Shown here: piece after piece, positions 33,899-42,632 of the stretch
How the letters are laid out: each line of letters starts with the position of its first letter
Position numbering within the stretch: position 1 is the first letter of the stretch
From: Bacteroidaceae bacterium
Lineage (GTDB): Bacteria; Bacteroidota; Bacteroidia; Bacteroidales; Bacteroidaceae
Reading direction: 5' to 3'
Length of the DNA: 64,000 bases
Assembly (NCBI GenBank): GCA_017461605.1
Contig: JAFTXN010000007.1
Coordinates: 62,001 to 126,000, forward strand
Made by a program: the position numbers and the translations under genes
Notes under the pieces: model-generated
What the model was told of the DNA's origin: nothing
The model's input: only the letters and a program-made list of their open reading frames with translations
Databases searched by the model: none

Positions 33899-35380
33899 TC
33901 AAAGTGCTGCGTACGTGAACTTGGGTTCTTTCACAGCCTTCACATCGTCCAGGCGACGCACCGGCGTTGTGTGAGGAGCCGTTTTCAGCATTTCGCGGTG
34001 GTCGCGGGCTTCAAGAGCGATGGTGCGCATCACTTCGATAAACTCATCCAAGGTGTCCTTGCTCTCGGTTTCGGTAGGCTCTATCATCATGGCTTCATGG
34101 AAGAGGAGAGGGAAGTAGATGGTAGGAGCATGAAATCCGTAGTCGAGCAAACGTTTGGCTACGTCGAGTGTCGTAACGTGCCCTGCGTCGTGGTGGTCGC
34201 CACCATATTCCTCACGCAATCCGTCGAACACAAATTCGTGCTTGCAGAGTCCGTCGATGGGCAGTTTGTAGTATTCTTTCAAGCACTCTTTGATGTAGTT
34301 CGCATTGAGCACTGAGAGTTTTCCTGCCAAAGGTACATTTTCCTTACCCAGCGACAGCAGGTAGGCATAAGCACGTACGATGACGGCATAGTTGCCGAAG
34401 AGGGGCGACACCGAGCCGAGTGAGTTTTCGTTTGTTCGGATGGAGAAAGAGCCATCGCTGTTTTTCACCACTTGTGGATTGGGCAGATATTCTTCCAAGC
34501 CTTGACGTACACCCACAGGTCCGCTACCGGGACCACCTCCGCCGTGTGGGGTGGCAAAGGTCTTATGCAGATTGATGTGCATCACGTCGAAACCCATATC
34601 GCCGGGACGGCAAACACCCAACATGGGGTTCAGGTTGGCACCATCGTAATACATGAGTCCGCCACATTCGTGTACGAGACGGGCAATCTCAGGTATTTTT
34701 TTCTCGAAGATACCCAGAGTGTTGGGGTTGGTCATCATCATACCGGCGATATCGTCGCCAAGCAGCGGCTTGAGGTCCTCAACGTCCACGGTTCCGTCGG
34801 CCGTACTCTTCACTTGCACAATCTGCAGTCCGCATACAGCGGCCGAGGCCGGATTGGTGCCGTGTGCCGAATCGGGAACGATAATCTTGGTGCGTGCAGT
34901 GTCACCGCGCATCTCGTGATACTTGCGGATCACCATGAGACCGGTCAGTTCGCCATGCGCGCCGGCATAAGGATTCAGAGTGAAAGCACTCAGACCGGCA
35001 ATCTCGGACAGTGTGCGCTGCACCTCCCAATAGAGTTCCAGTGCGCCCTGTGTGGTGCATTCGCACTGTGCCGGATGCAGGTTGGTAAATCCCTTGAGCG
35101 CCGCCATCTCTTCGTTGATTTTCGGGTTATACTTCATTGTGCAGCTTCCCAGAGGGTAGAAACCGGTATCCACTCCGAAGTTGTTGTTGCTCATATTGGT
35201 GTAGTGGCGCACTACGGTGAGTTCGTCCACCTCGGGAAGCCCCAAAGGCTTTTCGCGCAACAATGCAGAGGGCAGTTCGTCCATGCTGTGGTTTTTCATG
35301 GTGCTCTCGGGCAATGAATAACCGGTACGTCCGGATTTTGAAAGTTCGAATATCAACTTTCCGTAATATGTTTTGTTCAT
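33899..35380 (-). CDS. gcvPB: Glycine dehydrogenase (decarboxylating) subunit 2
   Basis: PLP-bearing half of the split P protein. 493 residues; the PLP Lys is in INLHKTFATPHGGGGPG, preceded by MYYDGANLNPMLG. Also seen are FYPLGSCTMKYNPK and the C-terminal FHAPTIYFPL. P protein decarboxylates glycine and passes the aminomethyl group to GcvH. It follows gcvPA by 33 bp, so the two halves are made together. Confidence 0.96.
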   Translation of the reverse strand: MNKTYYGKLIFELSKSGRTGYSLPESTMKNHSMDELPSALLREKPLGLPEVDELTVVRHYTNMSNNNFGVDTGFYPLGSCTMKYNPKINEEMAALKGFTNLHPAQCECTTQGALELYWEVQRTLSEIAGLSAFTLNPYAGAHGELTGLMVIRKYHEMRGDTARTKIIVPDSAHGTNPASAAVCGLQIVQVKSTADGTVDVEDLKPLLGDDIAGMMMTNPNTLGIFEKKIPEIARLVHECGGLMYYDGANLNPMLGVCRPGDMGFDVMHINLHKTFATPHGGGGPGSGPVGVRQGLEEYLPNPQVVKNSDGSFSIRTNENSLGSVSPLFGNYAVIVRAYAYLLSLGKENVPLAGKLSVLNANYIKECLKEYYKLPIDGLCKHEFVFDGLREEYGGDHHDAGHVTTLDVAKRLLDYGFHAPTIYFPLLFHEAMMIEPTETESKDTLDEFIEVMRTIALEARDHREMLKTAPHTTPVRRLDDVKAVKEPKFTYAAL

Positions 35381-35413
35381 TGTTCTGACTTTAGGATGTT
35401 TTCTACCATGTTC

Positions 35414-36751
35414 TTACGCTCGTTGGGACACTGTAGCGACAAAGGCGTCTATTTGTGTCTTGCTGTTTTGCTCGGTGGCGGCAAAGATGACAAGTTGTTC
35501 CTTCTCATCTGCTACGACTCCGGCAAGATATCCTTCGGCAGTCAGTTGCTTGCGTAGCTCGTGCAGCGGTGTGGCTCCGGTATATCGGAGGGTGAACTCG
35601 TTGAGATATGGACTCTCATACACGTCTTCAAACAAACCCGTATCTACCAGTGCGTCGTGGAGATAGTGTGCTGCTTCGTAGGACAGGCTGTTCACCTTGT
35701 GCAAGCCTTTCGGGCCCATCAGTGACAGGTAGGAGGCTACATAGAGGCACATGAAACCTTGTGCCGTGCAGATGTTGGAAGTGGCTTTCTCACGACGAAT
35801 GTGCTGCTCGCGTGCTTGCATTGTCAGTACGAAGCAACGTTTGCCCTCGGCATCAGTGGTGGCACCTACCAATCGGCCCGGCATCTTTCGGATCAGTGCC
35901 GAGTTGGTGCAGAGGTAGCCTATGTACGGACCGCCATATCCCATCGGGATGCCCAGGCTCTGTGCGTCACCACACGCGATGTCTGCTCCCCATTCGCCGG
36001 GCGACTTAAGCACGCCCAGTGCAGAAGCCACAGAGTTGATAACCAAGAGCGATTTTTGTGCATGGCATGCATCGGCCAATCCGCTGAAGTCCTCAATGCA
36101 ACCATAGTAGTTGGGTTGAGCTACCATCACGCCGGCCACGTCGCCGGCTGCGAGTAGTGTTTCGATGGCAGCCTTGTCGGTAGCACCATTCTTGGCCGGA
36201 ACTTCCACCAAGTCAACGCCGTGATATTTGGCATAGGTGCGCACCACTTGGAGCACAGCCGGGTTGAATGTGGCCGAGATCAGCACTTTTCTGCGCTTCT
36301 TGGCGGCAGCCACACACATCATCATGGCTTCTGCAGTGGCTGTGGCGCCATCGTACATACTGGCGTTCGAAATTTCCATACCCGTCAGTTCGGCCATCAT
36401 GCTTTGGTATTCGAAGATGTACTGCAAGGTGCCTTGCGATATCTCGGCTTGATAGGGAGTGTAGGACGTGGAGAATTCGGAGCGCGATGCGATGTAGGGG
36501 ATGACGCTCGGTGTGTAGTGATTGTAAGTGCCGCATCCGGCAAAGCACACCAGCTGCTTGTTGCGAGCTGCCATGCCTTCGATGATTTCGCGCACTTCGA
36601 TTTCGGATTTTTCGGAAGGAATGTTGAGTTCACGAGCGAACTTCAGCTCCTCGGGAACTTCTGCATAGAGTTCATCCAACGAACCCACGCCAATCACTTT
36701 CAGCATTTCGCTGATGTCTTGTTCGGTGTGGGGAAAATACTTATAGGACAT
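35414..36751 (-). CDS. gcvPA: Glycine dehydrogenase (decarboxylating) subunit 1
   Basis: Structural half of the split P protein, 445 residues, with typical YKYFPHTEQDISEML at the start, CGTYNHYTPSVI, YTPYQAEISQGTLQ, and SLGIPMGYGGPYIGYL. It pairs with GcvPB. A 116-bp spacer containing a hairpin (36795-36843) separates it from gcvH upstream. Confidence 0.96.
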   Translation of the reverse strand: MSYKYFPHTEQDISEMLKVIGVGSLDELYAEVPEELKFARELNIPSEKSEIEVREIIEGMAARNKQLVCFAGCGTYNHYTPSVIPYIASRSEFSTSYTPYQAEISQGTLQYIFEYQSMMAELTGMEISNASMYDGATATAEAMMMCVAAAKKRRKVLISATFNPAVLQVVRTYAKYHGVDLVEVPAKNGATDKAAIETLLAAGDVAGVMVAQPNYYGCIEDFSGLADACHAQKSLLVINSVASALGVLKSPGEWGADIACGDAQSLGIPMGYGGPYIGYLCTNSALIRKMPGRLVGATTDAEGKRCFVLTMQAREQHIRREKATSNICTAQGFMCLYVASYLSLMGPKGLHKVNSLSYEAAHYLHDALVDTGLFEDVYESPYLNEFTLRYTGATPLHELRKQLTAEGYLAGVVADEKEQLVIFAATEQNSKTQIDAFVATVSQRA

Positions 36752-36794
36752 AGTTTTTTGATTTGTTGGTTAGTGAAAATGTGTCCTTAAACTC

Positions 36795-36843
36795 AAAATG
36801 TGTCAATGGCCAGATGGGTTTCACCGGCGCACTGACACATTTT
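36795..36843. promoter_or_regulatory. Intra-operon hairpin between gcvH and gcvPA
   Basis: Arms AAAATGTGTCA (36795-36805) and TGACACATTTT (36833-36843) with a 27-bp loop. It lacks a downstream T run, so an mRNA processing or stability element is more likely than a terminator. Confidence 0.55.
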
Positions 36844-36867
36844 GTAGGGCACACTGCCTATGTTTCT

Positions 36868-37245
36868 TTAGTGGCAGCTGGCTTCGTAGGCTGCGGCATC
36901 CATCAGTGCATCCACTTCGGAGGGATCGCTGAGCTTTACCTTCATGATCCAGTTGGCGAAGGCATCTTTGTTCACAAGCTCAGGAGCGTCTTCCAGTGCC
37001 TCGTTGATTTCGACTACCGTGCCGCTGACGGGTGAAATCAAGTCGCTGGCGGCTTTCACGCTCTCAACGGCACCAAATTCTTCGCCGGCAGTTACTTCGT
37101 CGTCCACTTCGGGCATATCTACATATACCACGTTGCCGAGCTGGTCCTGCGCATAGTCGGTGATGCCGACGTATCCATATTCGCCTTCAATCTTTACGTA
37201 TTCGTGGCTCTCGCTGTAGTAGAGTCCTTCAATCACTTTTGCCAT
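36868..37245 (-). CDS. gcvH: Glycine cleavage system H protein
   Basis: 125-residue lipoyl carrier of the glycine cleavage complex. The lipoylated Lys is in GAVESVKAASDLISPVSG. GITDYAQDQLGNVVYVDMP at the front is family-typical. It lies 34 bp after gcvT; the lipoate ligase encoded at the head of the operon likely modifies it. Confidence 0.97.
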   Translation of the reverse strand: MAKVIEGLYYSESHEYVKIEGEYGYVGITDYAQDQLGNVVYVDMPEVDDEVTAGEEFGAVESVKAASDLISPVSGTVVEINEALEDAPELVNKDAFANWIMKVKLSDPSEVDALMDAAAYEASCH

Positions 37246-37279
37246 TTTTGTTGTGTTTTTAGATTGTTATTAAATAGTA

Positions 37280-38371
37280 TTATTTCTTGTAATTCTTCTC
37301 GTAGAAACGTTTCTTGGTCACAACGCCGTCTTGCAGCTTGCGGTGTATGCGTACCTGGACGGGGGTGCCGAGTTTGGCGTAGGCAATGTCGATCAACGCC
37401 ATGCAGACGCTCTTGCCGGTAGATATGGAGTTGTAGCCTGTTGTTACGGTGCCAATCACTTTACCATCGGCTTCGACATCATATCCGTGGCGAGGAATGG
37501 CGCGGCCGGCCAGTTCGATGCCCACAATCTTTCGGCTGACACCTTCGGCCTTCTGCTTGGCAACGGCTTCCTTGCCGATAAATTCTTCTTTGTCGAGTTT
37601 TACAAACATGCCAAGGCCTGCTTCGATGGGCGAGAGCTCATCGGTAAGTTCGTCGCCATAGAGCGGAAGTCCCACTTCGAAGCGGAGTGTGTCGCGACAG
37701 CCCAGGCCGCAGGGTTTCACCTCTCCGGAATTCACCAGGATGTCCCAAGCCTTTTGGATATAGGCGTGGCTTCCGTATATCTCAAATCCGTCTTCGCCCG
37801 TATAGCCTGTACGGCTTACGATGAGGGTTTCGCCTTCGGCCTCAATGGTCTTGAAGGTGTAGAAAGCCAATTCGGCGCATTCCAGACCGAGGAGCTTCTC
37901 TGTCAGAGCTTCGGCCTGAGGACCTTGCACGGCCAGCTGACCATACTGCTCGCTTTGGTTGATCACCGAAACGTCCATGCCGTCGGTCTGCGCCAACATC
38001 CAGGCATAGTCCTTGTCGATGTTGGCTGCGTTGATGACGAGGAAGAATTTTTGCTCGGCCATTTTGTAAACCAACAGGTCGTCCACGGTTCCGCCATGCG
38101 GGTGCAGCATCATGCCGTAGTATATTTTTCCGATGGGCGCACCGGCTACGTCGTTGGTGAAGATGTGCTGAACATAGCGCTCGGCATCCGGGCCTTCCAC
38201 CAGCACTTCGCCCATGTGGCTCACATCGAACACGCCGCAGGCTTGTCGCACGGCGTTGTGCTCGTCTGCGATGTCGGTGTATTGAATGGGCATTTCAAAT
38301 CCGCCGAACGGCACCATCTTGGCTCCGAGTGCGACGTGTTTTTCGTAAAGACAGGTTCTTTTTTCAGACAT
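37280..38371 (-). CDS. gcvT: Glycine cleavage system T protein (aminomethyltransferase)
   Basis: Transfers the methylene group from GcvH to tetrahydrofolate and releases ammonia. 363 residues with GGFEMPIQYTDIADEHNAVR, the catalytic region CGVFDVSHMGEV, LLVYKMAEQKFFLVINAAN, SRTGYTGEDGFEIY, and LGLGCRDTLRFEVGL-like substrate site (CGLGCRDTLRFE). It lies between lplA (47 bp) and gcvH (34 bp). No glycine riboswitch was recognised upstream. Confidence 0.96.
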   Translation of the reverse strand: MSEKRTCLYEKHVALGAKMVPFGGFEMPIQYTDIADEHNAVRQACGVFDVSHMGEVLVEGPDAERYVQHIFTNDVAGAPIGKIYYGMMLHPHGGTVDDLLVYKMAEQKFFLVINAANIDKDYAWMLAQTDGMDVSVINQSEQYGQLAVQGPQAEALTEKLLGLECAELAFYTFKTIEAEGETLIVSRTGYTGEDGFEIYGSHAYIQKAWDILVNSGEVKPCGLGCRDTLRFEVGLPLYGDELTDELSPIEAGLGMFVKLDKEEFIGKEAVAKQKAEGVSRKIVGIELAGRAIPRHGYDVEADGKVIGTVTTGYNSISTGKSVCMALIDIAYAKLGTPVQVRIHRKLQDGVVTKKRFYEKNYKK

Positions 38372-38418
38372 TGTCGTATAGATTTTGTTTGGTTAGTATT
38401 TTTCAGTTTCAGAATGTG

Positions 38419-39453
38419 TCATTCAGTTTGCGGCTCACCGGAAAGGAGGTCGAGCAGTGCTGTTTCGCTAAGCCGGCGTATGCTCTGTTCCGGATGGTGT
38501 GTTCGTACGGCGTCACGCAGACTTTCGATGGTGTAGGTCGTTCCGACAAAAGTTTGTCGGAAGGCTTCGGTGGCATCTCCGCATTCGAAGAAATCGCCCG
38601 TGAGTTGCACTTCTTCAATGGTGCTGCCGCGTAGCGAGAAGCGTATTTCCACCTTGCCACATCCCTCGATGCGCCGGGCATGCACCAGGGCGGTGCGGAT
38701 GTTGTTGCCATAGAGGTGCTCGTGAGTGAGATAGCTCTTTTCGATTTCCTCAATGTGCTTCACATCGTCGTTCGTGAGCTTCACGTTTCGGTTGCACAAA
38801 TTGTTGCAAATGGCTGAGCGAAGCGTTTTTATATCGACCGAAAGCACTTGATTGAGCAGGCCTATCCGGCTTTTCACGCTGGCCACTCCGGCCTTCTGCA
38901 GTTTGCTCTTGTCCGGCGTGATGGCAGCTTGCATATTGGCAGCGTCGGTGTCATAGAGCATGGTGCCGTGCACGATGTTGCGGTGTGGCAGATGATAGAA
39001 GGCATTGCCGCACACCTTTCCGCCCTCTGCCAGGCAGATATCATTGCGTCCGCTCACCATCACCGATGCGCCGAGCCGGCAGAGCGTTTCGGCCACGCTG
39101 TGGGCGTATTCGGCAAAGAGCGGTTCGACGGCGCCTTTCGGAGTGATGAGACTCAGCATCAGGTTGCCACGATCGGCGTAGATGCATCCGCCACCGCTCT
39201 TGCGGCGTATCACGTCTATGTGGTGACGTTGGCAGTAGTCCAAGTTGATTTCTCTGTGAGCCACTTGGTTTCGCCCCATCACCACGGTGGGGTTCAGCTG
39301 CCAGGTGAAGAAATAATGGTCCTCGGGAAGCGCTTCCGCCACATACTCTTCGGCCGCCAGATAGAAGGAGGCGCGTCTGTGTTCGGTGCCTTGCGGCAGG
39401 AGCACATGGCAGGCCGGAAAGGCCGCAGTGGGAGTGGATGGCTTTATGTCCAT
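38419..39453 (-). CDS. lplA: Lipoate--protein ligase A-like protein
   Basis: Adenylates and attaches free lipoate to carrier proteins. 344 residues from ATG 39453 (a TTG at 39462 lies close to the expected transcription start). Motifs include VIRRKSGGGCIYADRGN (the RRxGGG loop) and KVCGNAFYHLPHRNIVHGTML, whose Lys activates lipoate. The C-terminal accessory domain (about 245-344) is present. Leading the gcv genes, it probably lipoylates the GcvH encoded next door. Octanoyl transfer is the alternative activity in this fold. Confidence 0.88.
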   Translation of the reverse strand: MDIKPSTPTAAFPACHVLLPQGTEHRRASFYLAAEEYVAEALPEDHYFFTWQLNPTVVMGRNQVAHREINLDYCQRHHIDVIRRKSGGGCIYADRGNLMLSLITPKGAVEPLFAEYAHSVAETLCRLGASVMVSGRNDICLAEGGKVCGNAFYHLPHRNIVHGTMLYDTDAANMQAAITPDKSKLQKAGVASVKSRIGLLNQVLSVDIKTLRSAICNNLCNRNVKLTNDDVKHIEEIEKSYLTHEHLYGNNIRTALVHARRIEGCGKVEIRFSLRGSTIEEVQLTGDFFECGDATEAFRQTFVGTTYTIESLRDAVRTHHPEQSIRRLSETALLDLLSGEPQTE

Positions 39454-39479
39454 TGAAGACAATTACAGTTTATCACCGC

Positions 39480-39487
39480 CAAAATTA
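39480..39487 (-). promoter_or_regulatory. -7 box of the lplA-gcv operon
   Basis: TAATTTTG on the minus strand; leader about 20 nt to ATG 39453. Confidence 0.6.
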
Positions 39488-39549
39488 AGGAAAGGTGGGC
39501 TAACTCACAACATCCCTCGCAGATTTTTTCTCGGGCTTTGCAGGATTTA

Positions 39550-39614
39550 CTGGCAGGCCTTGCCAGTTTTTTGGCAAGCGGTGCCACTTTTTTGGCAAGG
39601 CCTGCCAGTTTTTG
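39550..39614. repeat. 21-bp phased dyad array, class B (locus 4)
   Basis: TGGCA cores at 39551, 39572 and 39593, exactly 21 bp apart. Units are TGGCAGGCCTTGCCA, TGGCAAGCGGTGCCA and TGGCAAGGCCTGCCA with T-rich linkers. It lies in the 278-bp gap between the menaquinone and glycine-cleavage operons; the rest of that gap holds only the lplA promoter. Confidence 0.88.
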
Positions 39615-39731
39615 CATCTCGGCATGCGGATTTACCTACAACCGGTGTGGCTATTCTTCCATGCCGTGGTGGATGTTGCTGGATGCTTTGTGGAAAATTG
39701 TGTGAGGGAAGGAGAGAGGGCCGTTTCGGCA

Positions 39732-41774
39732 TCAGTTATTTGAAAGTGCCTCCGCTGCCATTCGGCGTGCTTCGACGCGTGCCGGCTTACCTGTGTCGGT
39801 GAAGGGCAGATGCTTCACGCAGAGATAGTGTTTGGGGCGCTCGTGCGATGCAAGCCTTTCGTGGCAGAGGGCTTGCAGTGTCGGCAATTGTTCGGGCATG
39901 TCGGTGATGAGCGTGAGGGCTTCGCCAAATTTTGCATCGGGCACGGCAGTGAGCTGAAAGCGACCTGCATCGGCAAGTCGTGCTTCTAAAGTCTCGATTT
40001 GCAGCTTCAGTCCTCCCGAACATACCACGTTGTCGCGGCGTCCAAGCACTTCGAAGGTGCCGTCGGGCAGCCATCGGGCGCGGTCGTTGGTGTGGAGCGT
40101 TTCGGGGCAAACTTCGGGGGCTTTGATGACGATGCAGTCGTCTTCGTCAAGGCTGATGCTGACATTGGGCAAGGGGCGATAGCCGGTGGGAGTGGGGGTG
40201 TTGATGCGCCGCAGAGCGATGTGTGATAGCGTCTCGGTCATGCCGTAAGTGCTCCATACGTTGTGCGGAAACTGCTGAAGCCGGGCTTCCAGTTCTGCAC
40301 TTACGGCACCGCCTCCGATGATGAGTTGTCGCACTTGGCGCAGCATTTCGGCTTCGCGTGGAACGCTTAAAGTTTCCCACACCTGCATTGGTGTCATGGC
40401 TGCAAACACCGGCGGTCGATGCAGACCGGCCATGGGGTGGGCCGAAGGGCGCACGGGGATGAGCCGCAGGCCGTGGGTGAAGGCTCGCACGGCCATCATC
40501 ATGCCGGCGATGTGGTGCAGGGGTAGGCAGAGCAGCGCGGTGTCGCCGGGCTTCAGGTTCAGAATTTTGCAAGTTGCCTTTGCGCTGTTTTGCATCCTGC
40601 GTTTTTCCACCACAATGGGTTTCGGCGTTCCGGTAGAGCCGGAGGTGTGCACCGTGAGGGTGGGGCACGCATCTTCCCATTGCAGTCGGAAATCACGGAG
40701 TTGCATGTTGAAATCACGCACTTCCCTTTTGTCAATCCACAAGTGCTCTCCCTCGATTTGCAGACTTGTTTCCTCGAAATTGTCGGTAAAGAGCTGTCCC
40801 GTGCCCAGTCCTTGTGGTAGCATCGAGCTGTGGGGCTCGATGTGCGAGGTCCATTGTGCGATAGCGTTCAGCCCCACGTTGCTCTCGAGTGCACTGGTTA
40901 TCCAATGTCCGATGCCGCGTTTGTCGGCTTCGGCAATCCATTCCTCAGCTCCCGAAAGGCCTCCGTGCAGCGATGGCTTGAGGATGATGAATTGCGGACG
41001 GATGGTGTCGAGCAGTCGCTGCTTATCCGCCGGCGTATAGATGCCGATCAGCTCTTCGTCGAGTGCGATGGGCAGTGGTGAGGTGCGGCATAGCTTTGCC
41101 ATATCGTCCCACCGGCCGGCACGAATAGGCTGCTCAATGCTGTGGATGCCCAGTGCAGCCAAACGCTCCAGGCGTTCGGGAGCTTCGTCGGGCGCGAAAG
41201 CTCCGTTGGCATCCACCCTGAGCTGCACCTGTTGGGGGGTGAAGCGTTGGCGCAGGCGTTGCAGAAGGTCCATCTCGCGTTCGAAGTCGATGGCGCCTAT
41301 CTTCAGCTTTATGCACTTGAAGCCCGCATTCAGTTTCTCCTCCATGCGCAAAAGCATCTCCTCGTGGCTGCCCATCCAGACAAGCCCGTTGATGGGGATG
41401 CCGTGCTCTCCGCGTGTGAATGGTGTGTTGAAGAGTTTCAGATAATGCCCTTCGAGAGATGCGCGAAACGACAATATTGCCGTCTCAAAGCCGAAGAGCA
41501 CAGAGGGAAGGGCGCGTAGCGTTTCGTAGTCGATGCTTTGACGCTCTTCGAAGTCGGCAGCTAAACGTAGTAGCCTGCTTTCGTAATCCTCCGAAGCATC
41601 GCAGCTCAGGTCGGGCAGGGGAGCACATTCGCCCAGTCCCAAGGCATAAGGGTCGGCCGGCGAGGTGAGGCGAACGTACCACGAGCGTCGGATATGATAA
41701 ATGCCGCGCGACGTTCCTGCTGGTTGCTTGAAGTGGAACGTGCGCGGCTCTATGTTTACTTTGAACGGTATCAT
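39732..41774 (-). CDS. menC-menE: Fused o-succinylbenzoate synthase and o-succinylbenzoyl-CoA ligase
   Basis: One 680-residue frame carrying two consecutive menaquinone enzymes. About 1-345 is MenC (enolase superfamily): KLKIG, metal ligands in RVDANGAF, SIEQPI and ALDEEL, and the second Lys in ILKPSLHGGLSG. About 350-680 is a short MenE of the AMP-forming ligase family: TVHTSGSTGTPKPIVVEK (about 377), CLPLHHIAGMMMAVR, STYGMTETLSH, GRRDNVVCSGG, and the C-terminal Lys region TDTGKPARVEA. There is no stop or gap between domains. It follows menB by 17 bp and ends the operon. Confidence 0.93.
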   Translation of the reverse strand: MIPFKVNIEPRTFHFKQPAGTSRGIYHIRRSWYVRLTSPADPYALGLGECAPLPDLSCDASEDYESRLLRLAADFEERQSIDYETLRALPSVLFGFETAILSFRASLEGHYLKLFNTPFTRGEHGIPINGLVWMGSHEEMLLRMEEKLNAGFKCIKLKIGAIDFEREMDLLQRLRQRFTPQQVQLRVDANGAFAPDEAPERLERLAALGIHSIEQPIRAGRWDDMAKLCRTSPLPIALDEELIGIYTPADKQRLLDTIRPQFIILKPSLHGGLSGAEEWIAEADKRGIGHWITSALESNVGLNAIAQWTSHIEPHSSMLPQGLGTGQLFTDNFEETSLQIEGEHLWIDKREVRDFNMQLRDFRLQWEDACPTLTVHTSGSTGTPKPIVVEKRRMQNSAKATCKILNLKPGDTALLCLPLHHIAGMMMAVRAFTHGLRLIPVRPSAHPMAGLHRPPVFAAMTPMQVWETLSVPREAEMLRQVRQLIIGGGAVSAELEARLQQFPHNVWSTYGMTETLSHIALRRINTPTPTGYRPLPNVSISLDEDDCIVIKAPEVCPETLHTNDRARWLPDGTFEVLGRRDNVVCSGGLKLQIETLEARLADAGRFQLTAVPDAKFGEALTLITDMPEQLPTLQALCHERLASHERPKHYLCVKHLPFTDTGKPARVEARRMAAEALSNN

Positions 41775-41791
41775 GTGGTGGCTAAATCCCG

Positions 41792-42610
41792 TTAGGGCAG
41801 TTTGGGATACTTCTTGAAGTCGGGCTTGCGCTTTTCCAGGAATGCACGACCGCCTTCGTGGGCTTCGTCCAGCATGTAGTAGAGCATCGTAGCATCACCG
41901 GCCAATTCCTGGATGCCGGCCTGACCATCCAGCTCGGCATTCAGTCCGGCCTTGATCATACGTAGCGCGAGCGGCGAGAGCTCCATCATTTGCTCTGCCC
42001 AAGCCACGGTTTCGTTCTCCAATTCCTCGAGAGACACCACCTTGTTGACCATTCCCATACGTTCGGCTTCGGCGGCTGTGTATTTGCGACAGAGAAACCA
42101 GATTTCGCGGGCCTTCTTTTGACCTACGATACGTGCCAAATACGAAGCACCAAATCCGGCATCAAAACTGCCGACACGAGGACCTGTCTGCCCAAAGATG
42201 GCATTGTCGGAGGCTATGGTGAGATCGCACATCAGGTGCAGCACGTGGCCGCCGCCGATGGCAAAACCATTCACCATGGCTATGACGGGCTTCGGCAAGG
42301 AGCGGATTTGCTTCTGCACGTCCAGCACATTGAGACGCGGAACCCCATCTCCGCCCACGTATCCCCCGCGTCCCTTGACGTGCATGTCGCCGCCGGCGCA
42401 GAAGGCCTTGTCGCCCGCTCCGGTAAGTACGACGATGCACACTTCCTGCGCCTCTCGGCAATAGCGCAGTGCATCGCTCATCTCGGCCACGGTGAGCGGC
42501 GTGAAGGCGTTGCGGTAACGCGGACGGTTAATGGTGATACGGGCTATGCCGTTCCAAAAGTCGAACAATATCTCTTCATATTGCTTGATGCATTCCCAGT
42601 TTCTTTCCAT
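41792..42610 (-). CDS. menB: 1,4-Dihydroxy-2-naphthoyl-CoA synthase
   Basis: Crotonase-fold enzyme that closes the naphthoquinone ring. 272 residues from ATG 42610. Visible are [16 protein letters not shown], the oxyanion segment [55 protein letters not shown], and the C-terminal [13 protein letters not shown]. Genes before and behind are menD and menC-menE, matching the pathway order. Confidence 0.97.
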   Translation of the reverse strand: MERNWECIKQYEEILFDFWNGIARITINRPRYRNAFTPLTVAEMSDALRYCREAQEVCIVVLTGAGDKAFCAGGDMHVKGRGGYVGGDGVPRLNVLDVQKQIRSLPKPVIAMVNGFAIGGGHVLHLMCDLTIASDNAIFGQTGPRVGSFDAGFGASYLARIVGQKKAREIWFLCRKYTAAEAERMGMVNKVVSLEELENETVAWAEQMMELSPLALRMIKAGLNAELDGQAGIQELAGDATMLYYMLDEAHEGGRAFLEKRKPDFKKYPKLP

Positions 42611-42632
42611 AATATATATAAATGTGTGTTTG

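Noticed and set aside
37246-39500. Glycine riboswitch before gcvT or lplA
   Set aside because: The gaps (34-47 bp) are too short and no tandem aptamer-like conserved core was seen.
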